Translations under genes and position numbers: made by a program
Part shown: in pieces, positions 24,996 through 33,613 of the stretch
Position numbering within the stretch: position 1 is the stretch's first letter
Layout: each line of letters begins with the position of its first letter
The notes under the pieces: generated by a model
What the model was told of the DNA's origin: nothing
Database searches by the model: none
What the model saw: only the letters and a program-made list of their open reading frames with translations
Source: an uncultured Mailhella sp.
GTDB lineage: Bacteria; Desulfobacterota; Desulfovibrionia; Desulfovibrionales; Desulfovibrionaceae
DNA length: 64,000 nucleotides
Assembly: GCF_944324995.1 (NCBI RefSeq)
Contig: NZ_CALUYL010000007.1
Span: 1 to 64,000 of the forward strand
Reading direction: 5' to 3'

Positions 24996-25497
24996 GCGGG
25001 AACATCCGCCTTTTCAGAGCTGTTCACGGTCTTCGTGGGCAGCTCTTTGTTTTCCGCTGACTACGCGCGCCCCTGCGGCCAGAAGGCGTCTTCCGCGGGC
25101 AGTTCACGCCTTCCGGCAGCCGCACGCCGTGAACGGAACTTGAAGCGGCCCGGTCCCGGAGGATGCGCCACGCTGCCGCGCGGTTCCGGCAGACGCCGTG
25201 AACGGCAAAAACACCTTTCCTGAAAGACGCTCTTCCCTCCGCTTCCGCAGGCAGACGGCGATCGCTCAGCGCTGCTCTTCCTCGTCTGCACCACGCCTGC
25301 CCGGCTCTTCCGACGCGCCCGCCTCGACCGTCCAGAGGCCGCAGGGCCCGACATCAAAAAGACCACGACCGAAAAGCCTGCCATGCCGTTTTTCGGCAGC
25401 TTTTTGCATGAAAACAATAAAAATAAATAATATCAGTATATTAAATATTATCATCGCACTTTTTTCAAAAAAAATTGCGAAGAGGGCAAATTTTCTG
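24996..25497. other. Intergenic region between mnmG and the tRNA operon
   Basis: The first 400 bases are GC-rich with no supported gene. Bases 25400-25490 are strongly AT-rich, as expected upstream of a tRNA promoter. No attachment site or repeat was recognised. Confidence 0.5.
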
Positions 25498-25526
25498 TTG
25501 ACAGACGGGGGCATTTTCCATAAACA
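25498..25526 (+). promoter_or_regulatory. Promoter of the tRNA-Val/Asp/Asp operon
   Basis: A perfect TTGACA (25498-25503), 17 bases, then TAAACA (25521-25526). Transcription would start a few bases before tRNA-Val at 25540. An AT-rich upstream stretch could act as an UP element. Confidence 0.65.
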
Positions 25527-25539
25527 CATACCTGCGCAT

Positions 25540-25615
25540 GGGCAGTTAGCTCAGTTGGTAGAGCATCGCCTTCACACGGCGGGGGTCACAGGTTCAAGTC
25601 CTGTACTGCCCACCA
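25540..25615 (+). tRNA. tRNA-Val (anticodon CAC)
   Basis: It folds as a full cloverleaf of 76 nt including an encoded CCA. The acceptor arm GGGCAGT pairs with ACTGCCC, the anticodon stem TCGCC pairs with GGCGG around the loop TTCACAC, and the T-loop is TTCAAGT. Anticodon CAC reads GUG. Confidence 0.95.
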
Positions 25616-25625
25616 TGCGAAAAGT

Positions 25626-25702
<77 letters not shown>

Positions 25703-25738
25703 CTTTTGTTTAAAAGGGTTTTTGCCCACTCCATATTT

Positions 25739-25815
<77 letters not shown>

Positions 25816-25822
25816 TTCAAGG

Positions 25823-25856
25823 TCCTGCAAACATGTTTTGCGGGGCTTTTTTTTTT
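25823..25856 (+). terminator. Terminator of the tRNA operon
   Basis: A hairpin (CCTGCAAA pairing with TTTTGCGGG, one G-T pair) is followed by a run of ten T residues directly after the second tRNA-Asp. Confidence 0.85.
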
Positions 25857-26300
25857 ACCCTGCGGGGGAACGGCTCCGTGCGTGAACGGCGAGAGCCGTT
25901 GCGGACGGCCTGATTGCAGGACTGCGCCCGCCGGAGTCCGCCCCCGCCGCGTTTTGGGAGAAAGGCCGACGACAAGCGCGGAGTGCCGCTCCAGGGCGCT
26001 CGCGACACCTCCCTGAGCGGGCACGGTACCCACGCGTGCGCCTGCGCGGAGCGCGTCCCCTGTTTCTGCCGGACGTCGTCCTTCTTTCCGAGGCGGACGC
26101 GGCGCATCAGTTTCGGACGCGCAACGCGCTTCAAGAAAACACAACGCACACATGTCTGCACGGAACGAGTCGCTCCACTCTTGTCTGCTCCAGACGCCTC
26201 CCTTGATAAACACAGAGTAAAAGCAACTGCGCCGGGTGCAGCGCACGGCTTCTGCGCCGGACACTCTTCTCGGCTTTCCCCAGTCACCGCTCCAGAAAAA
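25857..26300. other. Intergenic region downstream of the tRNA operon
   Basis: About 440 bases. Long open frames exist on both strands but have no ribosome-binding site or recognisable protein. It separates the tRNA operon from the convergent regulator gene. Confidence 0.5.
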
Positions 26301-26368
26301 ACGTCGGTCCGAACTTCAAACCGACGTTTTTTTGCCCGAATCTTCATCCCCGTTCCGGGGCGGCCGAC

Positions 26369-26393
<25 letters not shown>
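26301..26393. repeat. Dispersed terminator-bearing repeat, copy 1 (bidirectional terminator)
   Basis: Arms ACGTCGGT (26301-26308) and ACCGACGT (26320-26327) have T-tracts on both strands, so this is a bidirectional terminator for the regulator at 26369. The hairpin and about 60 bases beyond it, running past the regulator's stop codon, recur with high similarity at 42241-42345. Shared blocks include GCCCGAATCTTC, CGTTCCG and GGCGCGGAA. Confidence 0.75.
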
Positions 26394-27757
<1,364 letters not shown>

Positions 27758-27898
27758 AACACCTCCCGAGCGGCAACATCCTCAAGCTTCCTTTCTCGAC
27801 AATGACGCGAACGTTCACGCCTGCCGGGCTTCCCAAAACGGCTGCCCGGCGCGTGCCGCGCCGCGCGTGAAAATACGCGCCGTGCTTCGTGAAAAGCT

Positions 27899-27944
27899 GT
27901 TCATGTTGTGAACACTGAACAGAAAGTGTTCACTATCTGAACAG
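27899..27944. promoter_or_regulatory. Array of TGAAC half-sites, probable enhancer
   Basis: Five TGAAC(A) half-sites in both orientations fall in 46 bases: GTTCA (27899-27903), TGAACAC (27909-27915), TGAACAG (27916-27922), GTGTTCA (27926-27932) and TGAACAG (27938-27944). They form interlocking inverted repeats. The array is 75-120 bases upstream of the sigma-54 promoter at 28020, the usual place for an activator-binding site. Confidence 0.7.
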
Positions 27945-27957
27945 CATACAATCTTGA

Positions 27958-27973
27958 CCTTGTCTCGACAAGG
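27958..27973. promoter_or_regulatory. Perfect 16-bp palindrome
   Basis: Arms CCTTGTC (27958-27964) and GACAAGG (27967-27973) are separated by two bases. It lies between the TGAAC array and the sigma-54 promoter, so it could be a second operator. The binding protein is unknown. Confidence 0.5.
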
Positions 27974-28019
27974 CAAAAAACATCCAGTTATTCCAAAGGA
28001 TAGACAAAAAACATCGCCT

Positions 28020-28035
28020 TGGCACGATACTTGCT
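28020..28035 (+). promoter_or_regulatory. Sigma-54 (-24/-12) promoter of the glycyl-radical operon
   Basis: TGGCAC (28020-28025), five bases, then TTGCT (28031-28035) matches the sigma-54 consensus exactly, with GG at -24 and GC at -12. It predicts a transcript start about 20 bases before the GTG start codon at 28068. Confidence 0.9.
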
Positions 28036-28067
28036 AGATAAGGAACAAACACCAAGGAGGTTTTGCC

Positions 28068-30560
28068 GTGAGTTGCGTAGCCTGTCTCACCCCCCAGGAA
28101 GAAAGAATCCAGCTCGGACACCTGTATGATATTCCCAAGGAAGGTCTCACCCCCGGCCGCAAGCGCGTCTATCGCATGTTGCAGAGACTGCGCGATCAGG
28201 AACTTCCCCGCATCAGCATGGAACGCGCCGTGCTGTTCACGGAAACGTTCAAGCAGACCGAAGGGGAGCATCTGAGTCTGCGCTGGGCCAAGGCCATGAT
28301 GAACATCGCCAAGAATCTGCCCATCTTCATTGAAGACGATCAGCTTCTGGCCGGACGCTGCGACGGCAAGGCCGGACGGCACGGCATCATCTTTCCCGAA
28401 CTGGAAGGCGGCTTCCTCGACCGCGTGGCCGACGCCTTTGAAGGCGAAAACCCCTACTACGACCTCTCCCACGAAGCCGCGGCCCAGATGCGCGAAATAG
28501 CCCCGTACTGGCGCGGCCGCACCATTCTCGACAAGCTTTTTGAAGCCGTGCCCGCGGAAACCCGCCGCCTCATCTTCAAGGATGAAGACTACTACGGCCA
28601 GAAATACATCATCACGCAGACCGCCTCCACCCGTTCCTCCCTCCAGTGGGTGCCCGACTACGCCAAGGTGATCAACAAGGGCTTCAGCGCCATCCGCGAA
28701 GAGGCCAGAGAAAAGCTCTCCCGCTTCGATCCTCTGGACGCGAGCAACTGCCTGAACGAAATTCCGTTCCTGCAGGCCGTCATCATGACGTGCGACGCGC
28801 TGGAAATCTTTGCGGCCCGCTATGCGGAACTTGCCCGGAGCATGGCCGACAAGGAAGGCAACGCCGCCCGCGCCGCCGAACTGCGCCGCATGGCCGACGC
28901 CCTGGATCAGGTTCCCATGAAGCCCGCCCGCACCTTCTACGAGGCCGTGCAGTCCCACTGGTTCTTCCAGTGCTTCTCCCGCCTGGAACAGCGCACGAGC
29001 TCCGTCATTTCCAACGGCCGCCTCGATCAGCTCTTCTACCCCTTCTACAAGGCCGAAAAGGACGCCGGAACCCTCACCGACGACGACGCCCTGGAAATTC
29101 TCGAATGCCTGTGGATCAAGATTGCCGACTACATCAACATCAGCGTGTCCCCGCAGGCCAAGGCCTTCTATGAAGGCTACGCCCACTGGGAAGCCGTCAC
29201 CGTGGGCGGCAAGACTCCCGACGGGCACGACGCCACAAACGAACTTTCGTATCTCATTCTGCGCTCCAAGCGCGAAGTGCCGCTGAACTATCCCGACCTC
29301 GCCGTGCGCGTGCACACGCTCTCCCCCGACCGCTTCCTCATGGAAGTGGCCGAAACCGTCAAGGAAGGCTCCGGCTTCCCGAAAATCTTCAACGACGAGG
29401 AAATCATTCCCCTGTACCTGGAAAAGGGCGTGCCCATCGCCGTGGCCAACGACTGGGCGGCCTCCGGCTGCACCGAAGTGCGCCTGCCCAACTGGGATAC
29501 CTGTCTGACCCCGCATCCGTGGCTCAACCTGGGCTCCGTGCTGGAAATGACCCTCAACAACGGCCGTCTGCACTACTTCAACAACGCTCTCTACGGCCTT
29601 GAAACCGGCAATGCCGCCGACTTCAAGAGCTTCGACGAGCTGTTCAACGCCTTCAAGGCCCAGCTCTTCAACATGCTCAAGCACGCCTACATCCTCGTCA
29701 TGTGCGTGGAAAAGGTGCGCGCGGCCAATCTCGCCACGCCGCTCTTCTCCATGCTCCACGACAAGGCCTTCGAACAGTGCATCGATCTGCACTCCAACAA
29801 CGTCAAGGGCGGCTGCAGCATCGGCTTCTTCGACATGATAGGCCTCGGCACGGTGCTGGATTCCTTTGCGGCCATCAAGAAGCTCGTCTTCGAGGAAAAG
29901 AAGCTCACCATGGACCAGATCTGCAAGGCCGTGGACGCCAACTTTGAAGGCTACGACGACATTCTGCACATGGTCGAGCTCTGCCCCAAGTACGGCAACG
30001 ACGATCCGTACGTGGACCAGATAGGCTACGATCTGGAAAAGGCGGCCACGGAATTCGCCCACGCCCACAGAACCGGCAACAACACCGAGCTCGACGTGCG
30101 CTACGTGCCCGTGACCTCGCACATTCCGCTCGGCAAGGTGGTGTGGGCCACGCCCAACGGACGCCTCGCCGGAACCTACCTTTCCGAAGGCTCCTCCGCC
30201 TCCCACGGCGCAGACGTGAACGGCCCCACCGCCGTGCTGCTCTCCAACGCGCATTCCAAGTTCGTGGGCCTGCCCGAACGCGCCTCCCGCCTGCTCAACA
30301 TCAAGCTGAGCCCCAACACCGTGGCCGGCCGCGAAGGCAGCCGCAAGCTGGTGGGCTTCATACGCACCTTCTGCGCCCTGAAGCTCTGGCACATGCAGTT
30401 CAACATCGTCAACCGGGAAACCCTCTGCAAGGCGCAGGAGGATCCCAAGACCTACAAGAACCTGCTGGTCCGCGTAGCCGGATACAGCGCCTACTTCGTC
30501 GATCTCTCCCCCTCGCTGCAGAATGAAATCATCGCCCGAGTCGAGCACACCACTCTGTAG
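28068..30560 (+). CDS. Glycyl radical enzyme of the isethionate sulfite-lyase type
   Basis: The 830-residue enzyme uses a glycyl radical (G805, in RVAGYSAYFVD) and a thiyl cysteine (C468, in GCTE, with E470 as catalytic base) to cleave its substrate anaerobically. The length and positions match what I recall for Bilophila isethionate sulfite-lyase IslA. So do R189, Q193, W374 and R678, which I recall as its sulfonate-binding or pocket residues; all four are present here at those numbers. Position 682, Phe in IslA as I recall, is Val here, so the pocket may be larger. Choline, glycerol and 4-hydroxyproline GREs normally have His where Q193 sits. GTG start with AAGGAGG seven bases upstream. It is the first gene of a sigma-54 operon. 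Sulfonate C-S cleavage is a strong inference; the exact substrate is not. Confidence 0.85.
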   Translation: MSCVACLTPQEERIQLGHLYDIPKEGLTPGRKRVYRMLQRLRDQELPRISMERAVLFTETFKQTEGEHLSLRWAKAMMNIAKNLPIFIEDDQLLAGRCDGKAGRHGIIFPELEGGFLDRVADAFEGENPYYDLSHEAAAQMREIAPYWRGRTILDKLFEAVPAETRRLIFKDEDYYGQKYIITQTASTRSSLQWVPDYAKVINKGFSAIREEAREKLSRFDPLDASNCLNEIPFLQAVIMTCDALEIFAARYAELARSMADKEGNAARAAELRRMADALDQVPMKPARTFYEAVQSHWFFQCFSRLEQRTSSVISNGRLDQLFYPFYKAEKDAGTLTDDDALEILECLWIKIADYINISVSPQAKAFYEGYAHWEAVTVGGKTPDGHDATNELSYLILRSKREVPLNYPDLAVRVHTLSPDRFLMEVAETVKEGSGFPKIFNDEEIIPLYLEKGVPIAVANDWAASGCTEVRLPNWDTCLTPHPWLNLGSVLEMTLNNGRLHYFNNALYGLETGNAADFKSFDELFNAFKAQLFNMLKHAYILVMCVEKVRAANLATPLFSMLHDKAFEQCIDLHSNNVKGGCSIGFFDMIGLGTVLDSFAAIKKLVFEEKKLTMDQICKAVDANFEGYDDILHMVELCPKYGNDDPYVDQIGYDLEKAATEFAHAHRTGNNTELDVRYVPVTSHIPLGKVVWATPNGRLAGTYLSEGSSASHGADVNGPTAVLLSNAHSKFVGLPERASRLLNIKLSPNTVAGREGSRKLVGFIRTFCALKLWHMQFNIVNRETLCKAQEDPKTYKNLLVRVAGYSAYFVDLSPSLQNEIIARVEHTTL

Positions 30561-30566
30561 CCTTCC

Positions 30567-30602
30567 CTGTGCCCGCGAAAGCGGGCACAGCCCTCTTTTT
30601 CC
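30567..30602 (+). promoter_or_regulatory. Intercistronic hairpin between GRE and activase
   Basis: A perfect 10-bp stem, CTGTGCCCGC (30567-30576) and GCGGGCACAG (30581-30590), is closed by a stable GAAA tetraloop and followed by CCCTCTTTTT. It looks like a partial terminator or mRNA processing and stabilising element, which would give more enzyme than activase. Confidence 0.8.
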
Positions 30603-30638
30603 GGCCGCGGCGCTCCGCCGGCCCTTCTGGACACGCCC

Positions 30639-31580
30639 ATGATGCACGACAGCGAACTTGAACAGGTCACCGGCACCATCTTCAACGTACAAAAATTCTC
30701 CGTACACGACGGACCCGGCATCAGAACGACCATCTTTCTGAAAGGCTGTCCGCTGCGCTGCTACTGGTGCTGCAACCCGGAATCCCAGACCGCCTCGCCG
30801 CAGATTTCCCGGCGCGTGACCCGCTGCCTCGGCGCCGAACGCTGCGGCAAATGCATAGACATCTGTCCGCGCGGCTGCCTGAGCCGCAACGGCAACGCCG
30901 TGGTCTGGAACCCCGCCGCCTGCGTCAACTGCCGGACCTGCGCCGCCGTGTGCCCCTCAGGCTGCATAGAAGTCATCGGCAAAAGCGTGTCGGCGGGCGA
31001 GGTCATGCGCATGGCCGCACGCGACGCGCTCTTCTACAACTACAGCTCCGGAGGCATCACCCTCTCCGGCGGCGAAGTGCTCACCCAGCCGCGCTTTGCC
31101 GAAGCCGTCTGCCGCCTGGCCAACAGAGAAGGCATTCACGTCGCCATCGAAAGCTGCGCCTACGCCGAATACGACACCCTGCATCGTCTGGCCCAGTATC
31201 TCGATCAGGCCATCATCGACGTCAAGCACATCGATCCTGAAGCCCACCGCCGGGGAACCGGCGTCGACAACCGGCTCATTCTTCAGAACATCACCAGTCT
31301 GTGCCGCGACATGCCGAACCTGCCCGTGCTCATACGCACCCCGATCATTCCCGGCTTCAACGACGATGACGACACCATCGCCCGCATCGCCGAATTTGCG
31401 GGACAATTCCCTCAGGCGTCCTACGAGCTTCTGCCCTATCACCGCCTGGGCGAAGAAAAGTACGGCAACATAGGCCGGGCCTACTCCCTTGCCGGCGTCT
31501 CCAGCCCTTCCGCGGAAACCATGGCCGCCCTGCGCAAAACAGCCTCAAGCCGCGTGCGCGTCGTCTGCCCGACCGACTAG
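30639..31580 (+). CDS. Glycyl radical enzyme activase (radical SAM)
   Basis: The 313-residue activase would install the glycyl radical on the upstream enzyme using S-adenosylmethionine. The radical SAM cluster cysteines are C37, C41 and C44 (GCPLRCYWC). A ferredoxin-like insert carries two further [4Fe-4S] motifs (CGKCIDICPRGC and CVNCRTCAAVCPSGC), typical of the GRE-activase family. The glycine-rich SAM motif is GGITLSGGE. The gene starts ATGATG with no strong ribosome-binding site, about 80 bases after the GRE, beyond a strong hairpin; both suggest lower expression than the GRE. The pairing is inferred from adjacency. Confidence 0.93.
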   Translation: MMHDSELEQVTGTIFNVQKFSVHDGPGIRTTIFLKGCPLRCYWCCNPESQTASPQISRRVTRCLGAERCGKCIDICPRGCLSRNGNAVVWNPAACVNCRTCAAVCPSGCIEVIGKSVSAGEVMRMAARDALFYNYSSGGITLSGGEVLTQPRFAEAVCRLANREGIHVAIESCAYAEYDTLHRLAQYLDQAIIDVKHIDPEAHRRGTGVDNRLILQNITSLCRDMPNLPVLIRTPIIPGFNDDDDTIARIAEFAGQFPQASYELLPYHRLGEEKYGNIGRAYSLAGVSSPSAETMAALRKTASSRVRVVCPTD

Positions 31581-31694
31581 ACAAGGCCGCGCCGTCTTCC
31601 GGCCGCACGGAGCGCCCCTTCTGAGGAGTCTCCGTCCTTTCGACCTTCTTCCCGGCACGCCGCCCGACGCCGCCGGCTCAGCAAGGAGCTTTTC

Positions 31695-32471
31695 ATGACG
31701 CTCAATCCGCTCCGCAGAAAAATCAGCGAAGGCGGCGTTTCTCTGGGAACCATCGTGTTCAGCGGCAACAGCCACATCACCGAAATGCTGGCCTGCCTGG
31801 GCTACGACTTCATCGTCATCGACGCCGAGCACACCTTCACCTCGCCGGAAAACATGCTCGCCCAGGTGCGGGCCGTGCAGGTGTGCCCCGGCTGCACGCC
31901 CGTGCTCCGCGTGCCCGGACACGACCCCGACGCGCTCAAGGGCGTCATGGACTTTCTCGGCGTGGACAACCTCATGTTTCCGCTGGTGCAGAGCGCGGAC
32001 GAAGCCCGTGCCCTGGTTTCCGCCTGCACCTATCCGCGCAAGGGCATACGCGGTTACGCGGGAACCACCCGACTCACCCGCTTCGGCACGCTGAAGGACT
32101 ACGCGGCCACGGCCAACGACCGGCAATGCCTCATCGCGCAGATAGAGTCGGAAGAAGCCATGAAGCGCATTCTCGACATCGGCCGGGTGCCCGGCATCCA
32201 CGCGCTCTTCATCGGCCTCGGCGACCTCGCGCAGGAAATGGGCGTGCCGCGCGGCATGGCGGATCCTGAATTTCGCGAATACGTGGGCCGGGCCGTCGCC
32301 GAATGCGCCGCGCACGGCATCAGCGTGGGATCATTCCAGTTCTCCCTTGACGGCGCGCGATACTTCCGGGAAAAAGGAGGGAACATCATCTCTCTGGGCT
32401 CCGATCTGCGCTACGTTGCCGACAACGCCAAACACGATCTGACCGCGCTTCTCGCCGCAGCCGGGCATTAA
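31695..32471 (+). CDS. HpcH/HpaI-family aldolase
   Basis: The 258-residue TIM-barrel protein resembles class II pyruvate aldolases of the HpcH/HpaI family, which reversibly split 2-oxo acids into pyruvate and an aldehyde. Visible features are VSLGTIVFSGN at the N terminus, FIVIDAEHT, the metal-binding Glu in IAQIESEEA, and Asp in GLGDLAQ. AAGGAG lies six bases before the ATG. It is third in the GRE operon. A member of this family acts in the sulfo-Entner-Doudoroff pathway, so an aldolase that handles a sulfonated or short-chain aldehyde beside a C-S lyase would make sense. The substrate is not shown by the sequence. Confidence 0.85.
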   Translation: MTLNPLRRKISEGGVSLGTIVFSGNSHITEMLACLGYDFIVIDAEHTFTSPENMLAQVRAVQVCPGCTPVLRVPGHDPDALKGVMDFLGVDNLMFPLVQSADEARALVSACTYPRKGIRGYAGTTRLTRFGTLKDYAATANDRQCLIAQIESEEAMKRILDIGRVPGIHALFIGLGDLAQEMGVPRGMADPEFREYVGRAVAECAAHGISVGSFQFSLDGARYFREKGGNIISLGSDLRYVADNAKHDLTALLAAAGH

Positions 32472-32489
32472 TTCTTCACGGAGTGACAC

Positions 32490-33266
32490 ATGGTGCAGGC
32501 GCTTTACGCTTTCTGCATGGGAATACGTCCCGCAAACATGCAGAACATGCTCTATCAGTACCGGCAAAAAAAAGGCGAAACCATCTATTCCGCCTACTTC
32601 AACTGGTGCATCGTGGACGATGATCTCGGCCCCGTGCTCGTGGACCAGTCCTTTACCCCGGCATGCACCGAGGCTCTGCACATCGAATTTAAACCGCAGA
32701 TTCATCCCGTCGATTTTCTCAAGAGCCTCGGCTTCAGCGCCGAAGACGTCCGCCACGTCATTCTCACCCATCTGCACTGGGATCACTACGCCGGCGACAA
32801 CTTCTACCCCAACGCCGTCTATCACGTGCATCAGAAGGAAATCCACTACGTGACAAGCGCGTGGATGAAGTATGAAACCTACGCGAAGCACTACTATTTC
32901 CCGGCGCTGAAAAACTTCATGAACCTGCTTTTCGACGGCAGAGTCCGCATCATCGAGGATGATCTCTGCCCCATTGCCGACGGCATCACCGCCGTGCGCC
33001 TCGGCGGTCACACGCCGGGACTTCTGGCCGTCAGCGTCCGGAAGGACAACGAAATCCGGCTTCTGACCAGCGACGTCTGTCCGCTTCTCAGAAATCTGGA
33101 AGAAACCATTCCCTGCGGCATCCACTACGACGTGAACGAAGTATTTCAGGCGCTGGAAACCATCCGCCGCACGGCAAAAACGGCCGAAAACGTCATCCCG
33201 GGGCACGACCCCGGCGTGCGGGAACGCTTTCCCGAAGTCGCTCCGGCCGTGTACCGCCTGCTGTAG
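32490..33266 (+). CDS. Metallo-beta-lactamase-fold hydrolase, AHL-lactonase-like
   Basis: The 258-residue protein has an intact dinuclear metal site: HxHxDH as HLHWDH (H94, H96, D98, H99), a further His in GHTPG, Asp in TSDVCP and His in PGHDPG. Overall it resembles the N-acyl-homoserine-lactonase-like branch, whose members hydrolyse lactones or other esters. ACGGAG precedes the ATG, 18 bases after the aldolase stop. As the last gene of the GRE operon it probably opens a lactone or ester in the same pathway rather than acting in quorum sensing, but this is inference. Confidence 0.85.
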   Translation: MVQALYAFCMGIRPANMQNMLYQYRQKKGETIYSAYFNWCIVDDDLGPVLVDQSFTPACTEALHIEFKPQIHPVDFLKSLGFSAEDVRHVILTHLHWDHYAGDNFYPNAVYHVHQKEIHYVTSAWMKYETYAKHYYFPALKNFMNLLFDGRVRIIEDDLCPIADGITAVRLGGHTPGLLAVSVRKDNEIRLLTSDVCPLLRNLEETIPCGIHYDVNEVFQALETIRRTAKTAENVIPGHDPGVRERFPEVAPAVYRLL

Positions 33267-33613
33267 CGAAGGCCGACACCGTCGCCCAGGAACCGGAAGC
33301 GCCCAAAGACGACCGGCGCAGACCACAGGCGACAGGGCTCCGAACGGCTGTGACCGACGCCTCCGGCAAAAATCCGAACCGGCGGGATCAGTGCTTCCGC
33401 CGGTTCCGCCGCGCTCGAAAGCCGTAACTTCGCCACCGTCTCCGCCGTGTCCGACAAGGCGGATCTGCCGGGCAAAACGAACCAGCGCCTTTACAACACA
33501 AGAAAATTTATGTACCTATTAAATAAATATTTTCAGGTAGTTTTCATGTAACAAGCACCAGCGGCGCCAAGAGGGCCGAGCGTTCCGGGCAAGAACGGCG
33601 GGAGGAGTGCGGC
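33267..33613. other. Intergenic region before the second activator gene, with an AT-rich inverted repeat
   Basis: Bases 33267-33500 are GC-rich with no supported gene. An AT-rich imperfect inverted repeat follows at 33503-33535, with arms GAAAATTTAT (33503-33512) and ATAAATATTTTC (33524-33535). A similar repeat lies at the other end of the following gene (35581-35619). A ribosome-binding site, GGAGGAG, is at 33601-33607. Confidence 0.5.

Noticed and set aside
28068..30560. Calling the GRE a choline trimethylamine-lyase, pyruvate formate-lyase or diol dehydratase
   Set aside because: Position 193 is Gln where those enzymes have His, the R189/R678 pair fits a sulfonate, and no microcompartment, choline or diol genes are nearby.
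27933..30707. A 924-codon minus-strand frame opposite the glycyl radical enzyme
   Set aside because: It mirrors the GRE in codon-position bias and has no ribosome-binding site or domains; the plus-strand enzyme is unambiguous.
32490..33266. Quorum-quenching lactonase as the function of the MBL-fold protein
   Set aside because: The fold and metal site fit, but its place at the end of a catabolic operon makes a pathway hydrolase more likely; there is no signal synthase or receptor nearby.
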